Positions 26,341 through 35,918 of a DNA stretch of 64,000 nt are shown here, in pieces (position 1 is the stretch's first letter; each line of letters starts with the position of its first letter). Source of the DNA: Prochloron sp965198675 (lineage in GTDB: Bacteria > Cyanobacteriota > Cyanobacteriia > Cyanobacteriales > Prochloraceae); NCBI GenBank assembly GCA_965198675.1, contig OZ240666.1, forward strand, positions 2,046,001 to 2,110,000, written 5' to 3'. The position numbers and the translations under genes were made by a program. Under the pieces are notes generated by a model, which saw only the letters and a program-made list of their open reading frames with translations, had not been told where the DNA came from and ran no database searches.

Positions 26341-27411
26341 ATGACAAAGATAGCTATTATTGGAGCAGGTGTGGTAGGAGGGGCGATCGCCTACGAATTG
26401 AGTCGAGTTTCCGGACTGAGTATTACCCTCCTGGATCGCCATGATCCCGCCTCTGGTGCTACTGGTGCCGCTCTCGGAGTCTTAATGGGGGCTATTAGGA
26501 TGAAAAAAAAGGGGAGAGCATGGGCACTGCGACATACAAGTATGAAGCGCTACGAAACCCTCATTCGGGAGCTAGAAGTTAATACTAAAATTCACATACC
26601 ATACATAAAAGGTATTCTCAAACTCCTGTTTCCTGAAGATAATCTAGTAAAATGGGAACAAATGGCAGAAATACGTCGTTCTCAAGGTTATCAATTGGAA
26701 ATTTTGCTGCCTAATGACGTTAAAAATAGTTACGATTATCTAGATACAGATAACATAATTGGTGCTGTTTATTCTCCCGGAGATGGTCAAATTAATCCCA
26801 CTATTCTAACTCAAGCTTTAATTGCTGGAGCACAAATAAATGGGGTAGACTGTCAGTTTGGAGTAAAGGTTAATAATATTATACCAAACTCTGATAAAAT
26901 TAAACTTGAGACTACAGCAGACAGTTTAAATGTAGACTGGTTGGTCATAGCTGCTGGGTTAGGTTCTACTCCCCTGACTGCTTGTTTAAAAGAAACTATT
27001 AATATTGGTCCTGTACTGGGACAAGGGTTAGAATTAAAGTTAGAACAGGGTTTAGGTAATTTTCAACCTGTAATAAGTGGCCATGATGTTCATATTATAC
27101 CCTTGGATGAAGGTTCCTATTGGGTGGGTGCAACAGTAGAGTTTCCCCAGGAAAAAGGAGAAGTGGTAGCAGATCCAGAAATGTTGGCAGAAGTGAAAAG
27201 GAAGGCGATCGCCCTTTGTCCCAGTTTAGCCTATGGTACCATAGTTCGGACTTGGTGGGGAGTGCGTCCCCGTCCCCAAGGGCGATCTGCTCCTATTATT
27301 GAAAAGTTACCCGGTTATGACCGGGTTCTTCTTGCTACAGGTCACTATCGTAACGGTATTTTACTCGCACCTGCTACTGCAATAGCAATCAAAAATTTAT
27401 TGCTTTCGTAG
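26341..27411 (+). CDS. FAD-dependent amine oxidoreductase (DadA/ThiO type)
   Basis: A 356-residue flavoprotein. The N-terminal Rossmann fold, IAIIGAGVVGGAIAYELS, binds FAD; LLDRHDPASGATGAALGV is the ribose-contacting strand and the conserved amine-oxidase glycine loop. A substrate domain follows. The C-terminal FAD loop is TWWGVRPRPQGRSAPIIEKL then GHYRNGILLAPATA. It is close to glycine oxidase/D-amino-acid dehydrogenase (DAO family). The substrate cannot be told; in cyanobacteria some members feed thiazole synthesis. Stand-alone gene. Confidence 0.88.
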   Translation: MTKIAIIGAGVVGGAIAYELSRVSGLSITLLDRHDPASGATGAALGVLMGAIRMKKKGRAWALRHTSMKRYETLIRELEVNTKIHIPYIKGILKLLFPEDNLVKWEQMAEIRRSQGYQLEILLPNDVKNSYDYLDTDNIIGAVYSPGDGQINPTILTQALIAGAQINGVDCQFGVKVNNIIPNSDKIKLETTADSLNVDWLVIAAGLGSTPLTACLKETINIGPVLGQGLELKLEQGLGNFQPVISGHDVHIIPLDEGSYWVGATVEFPQEKGEVVADPEMLAEVKRKAIALCPSLAYGTIVRTWWGVRPRPQGRSAPIIEKLPGYDRVLLATGHYRNGILLAPATAIAIKNLLLS

Positions 27412-27490
27412 GGTGGGCATCGCCCACCAACCCCGTAGGCATCGCCCACCAACCCCGTAGGCATCGCCCACCAACCCCGTAGGCATCGCC
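27412..27490. repeat. Tandem GTAGGCATCGCCCACCAACCCC repeat
   Basis: The GTGGGCATCGCCCAC palindrome followed by three tandem 22-base units, GTAGGCATCGCCCACCAACC-like, and a partial unit. It is directly downstream of the oxidoreductase stop. Confidence 0.85.
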
Positions 27491-27595
27491 TAAATAGTTA
27501 GAGACTGTCACTTTAAGGTATAATTATAGTAAAAGGGAGATTGGAGCCTAGGCTGATCTAAAACAATATAATTTCCTCTGGGTAGTCGCTCCGGA

Positions 27596-27745
27596 TTACA
27601 TTATGCCTAATTGAGTAAGGATACCTTTTCCTGTAATCAACTCTGTTAAGATACCAATGAGAAATCCTAGCATAGCCAGACGACCATTCCAGTTTTCCGC
27701 AAAGTTGGTGAAACCGAATTTTCCCTCTTGCTCTTGTCCCTCCAT
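27596..27745 (-). CDS. High light-inducible protein (one-helix Lhc-like)
   Basis: A 49-residue gene. It reads MEGQEQEGKFGFTNFAENWN, then GRLAMLGFLIGILTELITGK. The chlorophyll-binding motif of the Lhc superfamily, E-x-x-N-x-R-x-A-M (ENWNGRLAM), lies at the start of the single membrane helix. A good ribosome-binding site (AAAAGGAGAAAATC) precedes the ATG. HLIPs bind chlorophyll and protect newly made photosystem II under excess light; such genes are typically stress-induced. Confidence 0.93.
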   Translation of the reverse strand: MEGQEQEGKFGFTNFAENWNGRLAMLGFLIGILTELITGKGILTQLGIM

Positions 27746-27881
27746 GATTTTCTCCTTTTGTCAAGCATCTGTTAGATAATGTAACAAATAATTTAACAGA
27801 TGGCAACATTTTTTAACATTTTTTGACAGTCCACTACAAGCGTACTATCATAGAAGGGAGAACAGCTGGGATAGATAAGCC

Positions 27882-30266
27882 GTGATTCAATCGGAAACCT
27901 TAACATTACTGGAATGGCAGCGCCTGTGCCAGCACCTATCTACCTTCGCAGCCACGAAACTGGGGGCGATCGCCTCTCGTCAGCTCAAAATACCCACCAC
28001 AAAAGAGGAAAGTTGTCAACTGCTGGCGCAAACGGAAGAAATTTACAACCTGGAAGCCACATTAGAGGAGGGCTGGTCATTTACAGGGATTGAAGATATT
28101 GGACCCTCCCTGGAAAGAGCACAACTAGGAGGAATGCTTTCCGGGCTGGAGTTGTTGTATATCGCTACTACCCTAGCTGGGGTCCGGGGTTTGCGTCGGG
28201 TTATTGAGGTCGGGGAAAATTTTCCTACCCTCCAGGAAATGGTAAGCTATGTGCGGACTTATCCGGAATTAGAAAAGTCAATTCACCACTGCATTGATCC
28301 TGACGGAGAAGTAGCAGACAGGGCCAGTGATAAACTAAAAGAAATTCGCAGTGGTATGAAAGAACTGCGTCTGAAAATTCAGCAAACTCTACAGCGGATT
28401 ATCCAACGAAAAGGGGGCGCTCTGCAAGAAACGGTGATTACCCAACGGGGCGATCGCTTTGTTATTCCCGTGAAAGTACCTCAGAAAGGGGAAGTTCCCG
28501 GTATACTCCACGATACCTCTAGTACAGGAGCGACTTTATATATAGAACCCCATGCCATTGTAGAGTTGGGCAATAGGCTGCGTCAATACCGTCGTCAAGA
28601 ACAAACAGAAGAAGAGGCTATTTTACGACGGTTAACAGGGCAAATAGAAGCAGTACAACCGGATTTAGAACGACTGTTAGCGGTTGCGACTGCTTTGGAC
28701 TTAGCTACCGCGAGAGCTAGGTATAGCTGGTGGTTGAAAGGAAATAAACCCAGATTTATTGAGGGGGAAACCATCACCCTGGGTAAGTTGCGTCACCCTC
28801 TCTTAGTTTGGCAACAACATCATGAACAAGGGGTTGAAGTAGTACCTATTAACCTCTGCATTGACCCGAACATTCGAGTGGTGGCCATTACCGGACCCAA
28901 TACCGGAGGGAAAACTGTTACCCTGAAAACTCTCGGTTTAGCAGCTTTAATGGGGAAAGCAGGTATCTTTGTCCCAGCTTCCGAACCTGTCCAGTTACCT
29001 TGGTTTGACCAAGTGTTGGCAGACATAGGAGACGAACAGTCTCTGGAAGCTAGTTTATCTACTTTCTCTGGTCATATTCGCCGCATTACTTGCATTATCC
29101 AGGCTATAGATAGGAGTGGAACATCTTTAGTGCTCTTAGATGAAGTAGGAGCGGGAACCGATCCCAAAGAAGGGAGTGCTTTAGCCATCGCCCTGCTGCA
29201 ATATTTAGCAAATAAAGCTCAACTAACTATTGCTACTACCCATTATGGGGAATTAAAAGCGTTGAAATATGAAGATACTCGCTTTGAAAATGCCTCCGTG
29301 GAGTTCGATAATGACACTCTGAAACCTACCTACCGTCTTCTCTGGGGTATTCCGGGTCGTTCTAATGCCCTCACTATTGCCCAAAAGTTAGGTTTACAGA
29401 GCACTATTGTAGAGGAAGCGCAAAAATTGGTAGGGGGAGAAGCAGAAGATGTAAATGAGATTATAGCACAATTGGAATTGCAGCGACGGGAACAGGAAAG
29501 GAAAGCGGAAGCAGCAGGAAAATTGCTGGCAGAAACGGAGCGTTTATATGGGGAAATATGCGAGAAAGCCTCTTATTTACGGGAACGAGAGCGGGATTTA
29601 AAATTATCTCAGCAACAAGCAGTTATTGAGGCTGTTTTAGCAGCAAAAGGGGAAGTTTCTCAGGTACTCAGGGAATTAAAAGAAGGAACCCAAGCTGTTA
29701 GGAATGTTCATCAAGCACACCAGAAGCTAAATCAAATTGCTCAACAACACTTACCTACTCCTACCCCACCTAAACCCCTGCCTCCCAACTATCAACCTCA
29801 AGTAGGAGAAAAAGTGCGGATTCCTCGGTTGAATCAAACGGCAGAAATTCTCAGTATTGGGGGTGCAGAAGGACAATTAACGGTGCGCTTTGGGTTAATG
29901 AAAATGAATGTTCCTTTGACAGATATTGAGTCTTTACAAGGGGAAAAGGTAGCAGTAGCACCAAAACATAAATCATCTCCAACCCCTACACCTGTTGGGA
30001 AGAAAACCGTTTTTACAGTGCGTACTTCCCAGAATACCATTGATTTGCGAGGGAGTCGAGTTGCAGACGCTGAAATTGAATTAGATCGGGCGATCGCTCA
30101 AGGTAGTGCAGAGGATTTGGGGGTATTATGGATTATTCACGGTAAGGGAACGGGAAAATTGCGCCAGGGAATACATGAATTCTTGCAAAATCATTACCCA
30201 GGTTCCCGTTTTGAATTAGCTGGTCAAAAAGATGGCGGTGCAGGGGTTACGATTGTTTATTTCTAA
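27882..30266 (+). CDS. mutS2: MutS2 family ATPase/endonuclease
   Basis: A 794-residue MutS2 protein, with GTG start VIQSETLTLLEWQRL. A MutS-like core and clamp (about 1-300) lead to the ATPase with Walker A TGPNTGGKTVTLKT, LADIGDEQSLEASLSTFSGH and Walker B LVLLDEVGAGTDPKEG. A coiled coil (about 515-610) follows, then a KOW-like segment and a C-terminal Smr nuclease domain with IDLRGSRVADAEIELD and HGKGTGKLRQGI. Bacterial MutS2 suppresses homologous recombination or acts in ribosome rescue rather than mismatch repair. Confidence 0.95.
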   Translation: MIQSETLTLLEWQRLCQHLSTFAATKLGAIASRQLKIPTTKEESCQLLAQTEEIYNLEATLEEGWSFTGIEDIGPSLERAQLGGMLSGLELLYIATTLAGVRGLRRVIEVGENFPTLQEMVSYVRTYPELEKSIHHCIDPDGEVADRASDKLKEIRSGMKELRLKIQQTLQRIIQRKGGALQETVITQRGDRFVIPVKVPQKGEVPGILHDTSSTGATLYIEPHAIVELGNRLRQYRRQEQTEEEAILRRLTGQIEAVQPDLERLLAVATALDLATARARYSWWLKGNKPRFIEGETITLGKLRHPLLVWQQHHEQGVEVVPINLCIDPNIRVVAITGPNTGGKTVTLKTLGLAALMGKAGIFVPASEPVQLPWFDQVLADIGDEQSLEASLSTFSGHIRRITCIIQAIDRSGTSLVLLDEVGAGTDPKEGSALAIALLQYLANKAQLTIATTHYGELKALKYEDTRFENASVEFDNDTLKPTYRLLWGIPGRSNALTIAQKLGLQSTIVEEAQKLVGGEAEDVNEIIAQLELQRREQERKAEAAGKLLAETERLYGEICEKASYLRERERDLKLSQQQAVIEAVLAAKGEVSQVLRELKEGTQAVRNVHQAHQKLNQIAQQHLPTPTPPKPLPPNYQPQVGEKVRIPRLNQTAEILSIGGAEGQLTVRFGLMKMNVPLTDIESLQGEKVAVAPKHKSSPTPTPVGKKTVFTVRTSQNTIDLRGSRVADAEIELDRAIAQGSAEDLGVLWIIHGKGTGKLRQGIHEFLQNHYPGSRFELAGQKDGGAGVTIVYF

Positions 30267-30776
30267 TTTGTAGGGTGGGCATCGCCCACCACCTAATTTG
30301 TAGGGTGGGCATCGCCCACCACCGCACCTCCCAACCTCATTATACCACATGTAAATTTCTGGCGGAAAACTTTTCTGAGGATCTAGCGACTTGGTTACTA
30401 GGGCGCTCTGTTTCTTTCATTAAGATAGAACCCTCAGAATTATCCGTAGAACCCATTAGAAAAGTGACAACTGGTAACTGGTAACTGGTAACTAATTTGT
30501 AGGTGGGCATCGCCCACCTGCCCACCTCATTATAAATTCGATCCCCCCCAGCCCCCCGATCTAAGACAGGGCTGTTTCATTCTTGATTAAGGCAGATAGG
30601 GTGATAGGGTGATAGGGGGTGGCAGGGGGATCCAATTATTTAGATGCATTGGCGGTGGGCAATGCTACGGCTCTGGGTTTCGATCCCCCCCAGCCCCCCT
30701 TAACAAGGGGGGTGCCCGTAGGGCGGGGGGATCCAACCTTAACAAGGGGGGTGCCCGTAGGGCGGGGGGATCCAAC
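30267..30776. repeat. Repeat field downstream of mutS2
   Basis: Two GTGGGCATCGCCCAC palindromes in tandem (30271, 30300), four heptanucleotide units at 30468-30493, another palindrome at 30502, then GATCCCCCC hairpin repeats. A 42-base tandem duplication lies at about 30700-30775 (TAACAAGGGGGGTGCCCGTAGG-like units). No coding frame is supported. Confidence 0.8.
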
Positions 30777-32646
30777 CTACGGAGAAAATCCTGCTTTCAC
30801 TTTCTCCTCTGTTACTCCTAAAATGGAGGCTATGGAAGCTATTATAGTCTCGTCTTGGGTTTTATTATATAACCTGTAAAGTGCAGGAATTGAAAAGGTT
30901 TGGATCCTATAGGTGTCGTTAAACTCAGCAAAATTTTGTAACCCTTGCAGATAGTTGGCTTTTGCTTCTGAAAATTCCTCCAATTCTTCAGCAACCACTC
31001 CCAAACAGTGGTACGTTTTAGCTTGAGAGTAGCGATCGCCACATTGAATCAAGATTTCCAGAGCTTCCTTATAGTTACGTTTCGCTTCCTCCCATTCTCT
31101 TAACTCCTGAGCAACATATCCCAAATTGTGGTATGTAGAAGCTTGAGAGAGGCGATCGCCACATTGAATCAAGATTTCCAGAGCTTCCTTATAGTTACGT
31201 TTCGCTTCCTCCCACTCTCTTAACTCCTGAGCAACATATCCCAAATTGTGGTATGTAGAAGCTTGAGAGAGGCGATCGCCACATTGAATCAAGATTCCCA
31301 AAGCTTCCCTATAGTTACGTTTTGCTTCCTCCCATTCTCTTAACTTCTGAGCAACATATCCCAAATTGTGGTACGTTCCAGCTTGAGAGTAGCGATCGCC
31401 ACATTGAATCAAGATTTCCAGAGCTTCCCTATAATTCCGTCTCGCTTCCTCCCACTCTCTTAACTCTTCAGCAACGATTCCCAAATTGTGGTATGTAGAA
31501 GCTTGAGAGAAGCGATCGCCACATTGAATCAAGATTTCCAAAGCTTCCCTATAGTTACGTTTCGCTTCCTCCCACTCTCTTAACTCCTGAGCAACCATTC
31601 CCAAGTTGTGGTACGTTACAGCAAGTAGTGACTGTTTCCGCTTTTCTTCCACACCCCTCAATTCCTGAGTTAGTTCTACTACTTTCTCATAAGACTCCCT
31701 CCCTTTGGCGTAATTCTTTGTTTGTAAATAGTCGAAACCCAGTCTATCCAGGGTCATGACAATTTCCTGTCCTAATTTCCTGAGGATAGGCTTCCTGTGC
31801 TTGATAGACAAACTCCGATAGTTGCAACTGACGAGGAAAATCATTAATTAACTTCAAGTATTGAGCCAAGCAGAAAAATATAGCCACTGTCTCTTGCTTC
31901 TTTAAGCACAGCACCAGAGCATTGTAGAGAGATGAATATGCCATTTTGCCGCTTTTGGGGTTCCTTAGACTCCATTAACTGCTGATAAGCACCCGCACAC
32001 GGTATATAATAGTTCTTAAATCCCTCTCCCAAAGCCTCCTGGAGACTTAGAGTCGATTCATTTAACTTAGCTTGGAGAAAATAGGGGAAAACTGGTTGAA
32101 TAGTGAGGAGTTGTGGTATATCCTGATCAGGAGAGAGCAAACCCCAATTAATGGCTTCCCCTATAGCTGAGTCCAACTTATCAAAAGGGTAATCCTGAAA
32201 AGGTGCCAGCTTTTGCAACTCCTGGGTATAATGAGGAATACCACCGAGGAAAATAAACCCGCTAAAAGGAGCCAAACACAATAATAACCTCTGAGGGTCT
32301 GGGGATAAATTACTATGGGAATATGCCCCACATTTGAGAATGCTTTTCGTTTTATCCTCACTGTTACTATCCATGGTAATATCAGCAGCCTGCAAACCAG
32401 CCAAAACCAGGGCAGGAGATTGGTTTTTCAGGTTAGCCAGCACTTTCATCAGCCACTGAAAATGCTCATCTTCCTTTATCTTTTCAATCCTCTCCCGTGG
32501 TGCTACATTTCCTTGGAGAATATTCTGCGCCAACACCGTTCTTGCTTCCAAGTCTAACCCTTTCAGCTCATAAACATGATGACGAAAAGTGCTCTCTTGC
32601 AGCCAATCTTCCCCCCGGCGGGAACCCAGTACAACCTTAGTGTCAC
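30777..32646 (-). pseudogene. STAND ATPase-TPR gene, 5' truncated and frameshifted
   Basis: C-terminal part of a large STAND protein. Starting at the repeat junction 32646 it reads DTKVVLGSRRGEDWLQESTF and VYELKGLDLEARTVLAQNIL, the end of the nucleotidase domain. A helical domain with LLLCLAPFSGFIFLGGIPHY and EAINWGLLSPDQDIPQLLTI follows. The frame then changes near 31940 and again near 31790 (the connecting frame has NALVLCLKKQETVAIFFCLA). It ends in six to seven TPRs. No P-loop remains. A decayed NLR-like gene; the CHAT fragments at 32800-33236 were probably its N-terminus. Confidence 0.8.
31021..31620 (-). repeat. Five 120-bp near-identical TPR-coding repeats, each with a HIP1-like site
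   Basis: Five successive units encode a 40-residue TPR of the form YHNLGYVAQELREWEEAKRN-YREALEIL. Units differ at only a few bases. Four units carry GCGATCGCC at the same place (31041, 31153, 31273, 31393 region, 31513). Such uniformity implies recent unit duplication or gene conversion. Confidence 0.9.
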
Positions 32647-32800
32647 CTTTCAGTTACCAGTGACCAGTAATCACGTACCATGGTAGCAGCTCAACCTTGG
32701 GTTTGAGGCCCCCACCAAATAAGTGGTGGCAAGCCACTTATTGGTGGAAGGCGTTGGTGCGGGACCAAAGCCCGCACCATACGCCTGGTAACTGTCATGG
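32643..32800. repeat. GTTTGAGGC cassette, copy 2, with GTGGTGGCAAGCCAC hairpin
   Basis: Shares CACCTTTCAGTTACCAGTGACC...GTTTGAGGC with 23143-23208. Here it holds an extra 85 bases (AAATAAGTGGTGGCAAGCCACT hairpin and GGTGCGGGACCAAAGCCCGC) before ACCATACGCCTGGTAACTG, which the shorter copy also has. It lies exactly at the truncation of the STAND gene. Confidence 0.8.
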
Positions 32801-33236
32801 TACAAGGTCACTGTTTTACCCCCCACCAATCGGGCTAAGAAATCCCGCAGACTGTTCCTCTCCTCCGGAGACAAAGTGTTCTGAATTGCCAGCTGCTGAG
32901 TCGCAAAGCTTCATCAATGGTTTTTCCCCCAAACAAATCAGTATAAAGCTTAGTTATCATCAAAGTAGCAGCCGTCACAGTGACAGAATAAGCCATTCCC
33001 ACCACCATTTCCATTCCTGCCGTCATTAAATGACTCCCCAAACTCCTTCCCCCCTCCCCCCTTTGCGCCTTTGCGCCTTTGCGCGAAACCTCATATGTGA
33101 GCGCAGCCTAGATTTTTCAATTGCTTCTCTTAAAGGGCGAGAAATGGTACGATACCCCACATCCTCATCTTCATTGGGACGTGCTACCACTACCAGCAAG
33201 TTTACCACAGGAGATTCTTGCACCTGAGCTATATTT
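32800..33236 (-). pseudogene. CHAT-domain (caspase-like) gene fragments
   Basis: Two pieces of a CHAT protease domain in order on the minus strand. The first (from 33236) reads ESPVVNLLVVVARPNEDEDV and GYRTISRPLREAIEKSRLR. It stops at a CGCAAAGG repeat (33059-33085). The second reads MEMVVGMAYSVTVTAATLMI and TKLYTDLFGGKTIDEALRLS, then a frameshift to LAIQNTLSPEERNSLRDFLA. The catalytic His and Cys segments are missing between the pieces. Such CHAT modules sit N-terminal to STAND-TPR parts, which is what follows downstream. Confidence 0.7.
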
Positions 33237-33404
33237 ATATGTTAACATAGGATGGAACCGCAGAGGCGCAGAGTACGCAGAGATAAGAGAAGAGAGAGGG
33301 ATTGTCAAAGCTAATGAAGGGGTTTTATTTTTAGGGGGGAGTTATAATATAATATAGGAAGAATTGTATTATACTTGTAATCAAAGTAGAAACTAAATGG
33401 GACT
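33237..33404. other. Intergenic stretch upstream of rsfS
   Basis: Contains a CGCAGAGGCGCAGAG repeat (33251-33285) and an AT-rich segment (TTATAATATAATATAGG near 33341) suitable as a -10 region for rsfS. No gene seen. Confidence 0.4.
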
Positions 33405-33788
33405 ATGACGGCAATAGATATCTTACCAGAAACAACAAGCGAACAGCTAGCTCGGACAATTGCCCTCGGGGCTGAGGACAAAAAAGGAGCGAATATCCTA
33501 TTATTGAAAGTGACAGAGACTTGTTACCTGACAGATTACTTTGTCATTGTGACTGGGTTTTCCAAAGCTCAATTGCGGGCGATCGCCGATTCCATTGAAG
33601 CGAAAGTGAAGCAAGAATGGGACAAAGAGCCTTTGCGAGTAGAGGGAAAAGCAGAAGCTAGTTGGATTGTTCAAGATTATGGCGATATCATCGTTCACAT
33701 CCTTTTGCCTCAAGCTAGGGCATTTTATCATTTAGAAGGGTTTTGGGGCCACGCAGAACGGATAGATTTTCCAGGAGAGGAGAAATAA
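33405..33788 (+). CDS. rsfS: Ribosomal silencing factor RsfS
   Basis: A 127-residue RsfS/DUF143 protein that binds ribosomal protein uL14 and blocks subunit joining under low nutrients. Hallmarks are LLKVTETCYLTDYFVIVTGF, AIADSIEAKVKQEWD, AEASWIVQDYGDIIVHILLP and the C-terminal FWGHAERIDF. Its stop overlaps the next start as TAATG, so it is coupled to the CGLD27-like gene. The pair and the asparaginase gene form a probable operon. Confidence 0.95.
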   Translation: MTAIDILPETTSEQLARTIALGAEDKKGANILLLKVTETCYLTDYFVIVTGFSKAQLRAIADSIEAKVKQEWDKEPLRVEGKAEASWIVQDYGDIIVHILLPQARAFYHLEGFWGHAERIDFPGEEK

Positions 33789-34288
33789 TGAGGGAAGGAC
33801 CGATTCAAATATGCCCTGTTCCCGAGGAACAACAACCCATTAATGAGTACGAAAAATTAAAAGAATCCTGGTTGTTTCGTTGGGCTACTCTGGAGGTGGG
33901 GAAATATGGGCAAAAGCTGGCCATGGTTTGGCTGTGGGGGTGGATTATCTCCGGTCCCATAGCCAGCGCTAGTTTCCCACCCCTGAAGCAACCAATCCAG
34001 TTCCTTCTCAGCGGTGGGTTAGGGGCTGGTTTATTGGTAGTATTCGTCCTGGTGCAACTTTATGGCGGCTGGTCTTACGTGGGCGATCGCCTGAAGCAAG
34101 GAAAAATCCAGTATGAAGAGTCAGGCTGGTATGATGGTCAAACCTGGGTCAAACCCACCGAACTACTCAACCGGGATCACCTAATTGTCTCCTATCAAAT
34201 CGAGCCAATTCTGTCTCGTCTGAGACGAACTGCCCTTATTCTGGCGATTTGTGGAGCAATTAGCAGTTTAACTTGGCTATTTCTCTAA
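33788..34288 (+). CDS. CGLD27-family (DUF1230) membrane protein
   Basis: A 166-residue protein conserved in cyanobacteria and plastids (CGLD27/DUF1230). It starts MREGPIQICPVPEEQQPINE at the ATG overlapping the rsfS stop. There are two hydrophobic helices in the middle (about 50-100; LAMVWLWGWIISGPIAS, FLLSGGLGAGLLVVFVLVQL) and one at the C-terminus (ALILAICGAISSLTWLF). Between them is the conserved YEESGWYDGQTWVKP segment. The green-lineage homologue is linked to iron or photosynthetic function; the molecular role is not settled. Confidence 0.85.
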   Translation: MREGPIQICPVPEEQQPINEYEKLKESWLFRWATLEVGKYGQKLAMVWLWGWIISGPIASASFPPLKQPIQFLLSGGLGAGLLVVFVLVQLYGGWSYVGDRLKQGKIQYEESGWYDGQTWVKPTELLNRDHLIVSYQIEPILSRLRRTALILAICGAISSLTWLFL

Positions 34289-34311
34289 CAAAATCAATTC
34301 AACAAAATCGA

Positions 34312-35265
34312 ATGACAAGGGGAAAACGCACATCAGCGCCAAAATTAGAAGTTCATTTGCTGCGAGAAGGGATTGTAGAATCAGTCCATCAAGTTGAAGC
34401 AGTCATTTGCGATCATCGCGGACGTCTTCTTTCCTTAGCAGGCAGTCCGGAAACCAGTACTTTTATCCGTTCCGCTCTCAAACCTTTTCAAGCTCTAGCA
34501 GTCACCAGTACCGCTACCATCGAGCGGTTCGACCTGACCGATAAAGATTTGGCCATTATTTGCAGTTCTCACCAAGGTACGGTAGCACAAGCGCGACAGG
34601 CATTTAATATCTTGTGGCGAGCAGACGTGGAACCCAAAGCACTGCAATGCCCCATTCGGTCAGGTAAAGAAAGTCCCCTGGAACACAACTGTTCCGGGAA
34701 GCACGCCGGAATGCTCGCTGTCTGTCAGCAGCGTCACTGGCCCCTCAAAACCTATATGCAGCGCAACAGTCCCATCCAAAAGTTGATTTTGAGCAAAATC
34801 TCCGAATTGCTGGAAATGCCCGGGGAGGAGTTTATTGTAGCCAGGGATGACTGTGGTGTTCCTACTTACTTCATGGAACTAAGACAAATGGCTTGGTTGT
34901 ATGCTCGCTTATCTTCCGGTGCTAACTTAGATTTAGAACGGATTGTGCGGGCTATGACCCGTCATTCTCAGCTGGTAGCAGGTTCTGGGTTATTCGATAC
35001 AGAAATCATGACTCTGACAGAAGGGGAAGTGGTGAGTAAATCTGGTGCTGAAGGAATTCAATGTATAGGGAGGGTTAGTGAAGGGATGGGATTAGCTCTT
35101 AAAGTTAAAGATGGCACCAAACGAGCTAAATATGCTGTGGCGATTCAGCTCCTGAAGCAAATGGGTTGGATTAGTCCCACTGTGGCGGAAACCCTCTCGG
35201 ATAGGTTTATGATTCTGTCCGACTGGAAGCGCTTGGAGGTAATCGGGGAATTATCCATGGTGTAA
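34312..35265 (+). CDS. Asparaginase (L-asparaginase II-like family)
   Basis: A 317-residue protein starting MTRGKRTSAPKLEVHLLREG. The family pattern is clear: RSALKPFQALAV, ICSSHQGTVAQARQA, PLEHNCSGKHAGMLAVC and the FIVARDDCGVPTYFMELRQM segment, as in the bacterial asparaginase II (AnsA-like thermolabile/Rhizobium-type) group that hydrolyses asparagine to aspartate and ammonia. The Ser-Gly-Lys-His and Cys of these segments are the putative zinc and catalytic residues. The start lies 23 bases after the previous stop, so it is likely co-transcribed with rsfS. Confidence 0.9.
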   Translation: MTRGKRTSAPKLEVHLLREGIVESVHQVEAVICDHRGRLLSLAGSPETSTFIRSALKPFQALAVTSTATIERFDLTDKDLAIICSSHQGTVAQARQAFNILWRADVEPKALQCPIRSGKESPLEHNCSGKHAGMLAVCQQRHWPLKTYMQRNSPIQKLILSKISELLEMPGEEFIVARDDCGVPTYFMELRQMAWLYARLSSGANLDLERIVRAMTRHSQLVAGSGLFDTEIMTLTEGEVVSKSGAEGIQCIGRVSEGMGLALKVKDGTKRAKYAVAIQLLKQMGWISPTVAETLSDRFMILSDWKRLEVIGELSMV

Positions 35266-35316
35266 CTCCCTGGGGAAGAGGATTTCAGGGAATTTTAAAA
35301 AAATTCCCCAAAAAGG

Positions 35317-35346
35317 TTGACATTTTGAAATCTTTGTGGTTATAAT
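35317..35346 (+). promoter_or_regulatory. Duplicate of the tRNA promoter
   Basis: TTGACA, 18 bases, TATAAT, in a context nearly identical to the promoter at 36729-36758, including the upstream CCCCAAAAAGG. It drives the truncated tRNA copy and, possibly, the nuclease remnant fused to it. Confidence 0.7.
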
Positions 35347-35357
35347 CAAAAACACAA

Positions 35358-35417
<60 letters not shown>

Positions 35418-35907
35418 GACATTACAAGAGAATATCCCTTTAGCAGTAGCAATTAACACTGAAAAAGCTCGCTCCGAATTGATTGTTTCCCAAGTTATTT
35501 TAGAAGTACGGAAACTATTCCATCGCCAAATAAGCTTCTTTTCCGGTATTGAGTTCAATGTAGATAAAGACAAGGATTTGAATGGTTTCTGTGACTTTAT
35601 TGTGAGTCTATCATCTGAGCAGCTATTCATCAAATCTCCAGTGATTGCCATTGTGGAAGCTAAAAATGAGAATATCATGAGTGGTTTAGGGCAATGTGGG
35701 GCTACCATGGTTGCAGGTAAAATTTTTAATGAAAAAGAAGGTAATTCAATTAGTTGTAGTTATGGTGCAGTCACATCTGGTGTGGCTTGGAAATTTTTGA
35801 AACTGCAAGATGATACACTTTTTATTGACTTGAAGGATTACAACCTGGAAGATAAACCGGAAAAAGTGCTGGGCATTTTTTCCGCTATGATAGAGCAAAA
35901 AATTTAG
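35418..35907 (+). pseudogene. PD-(D/E)XK-type nuclease-like gene, 5' end lost into a tRNA copy
   Basis: From the tRNA breakpoint it reads TLQENIPLAVAINTEKARSE and LIVSQVILEVRKLFHRQISF, then DLNGFCDFIVSLS and PVIAIVEAKNENIMSGLGQC. The Asp of CDF and the E-A-K of IVEAKNEN form a PD-(D/E)XK-like site, as in a widespread cyanobacterial hypothetical nuclease family. About 25 N-terminal residues are missing compared with homologues as I recall them. The open frame extends back into the tRNA (VARRAHNPKVGGSK), which is not a natural start. It could still be expressed from the tRNA promoter. Confidence 0.7.
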
Positions 35908-35918
35908 GGAGATTGGAT

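Noticed and set aside
32671..32874. Independent small gene on the minus strand
   Set aside because: Most of the frame is repeat cassette; the rest is the frameshifted continuation of the CHAT remnant.
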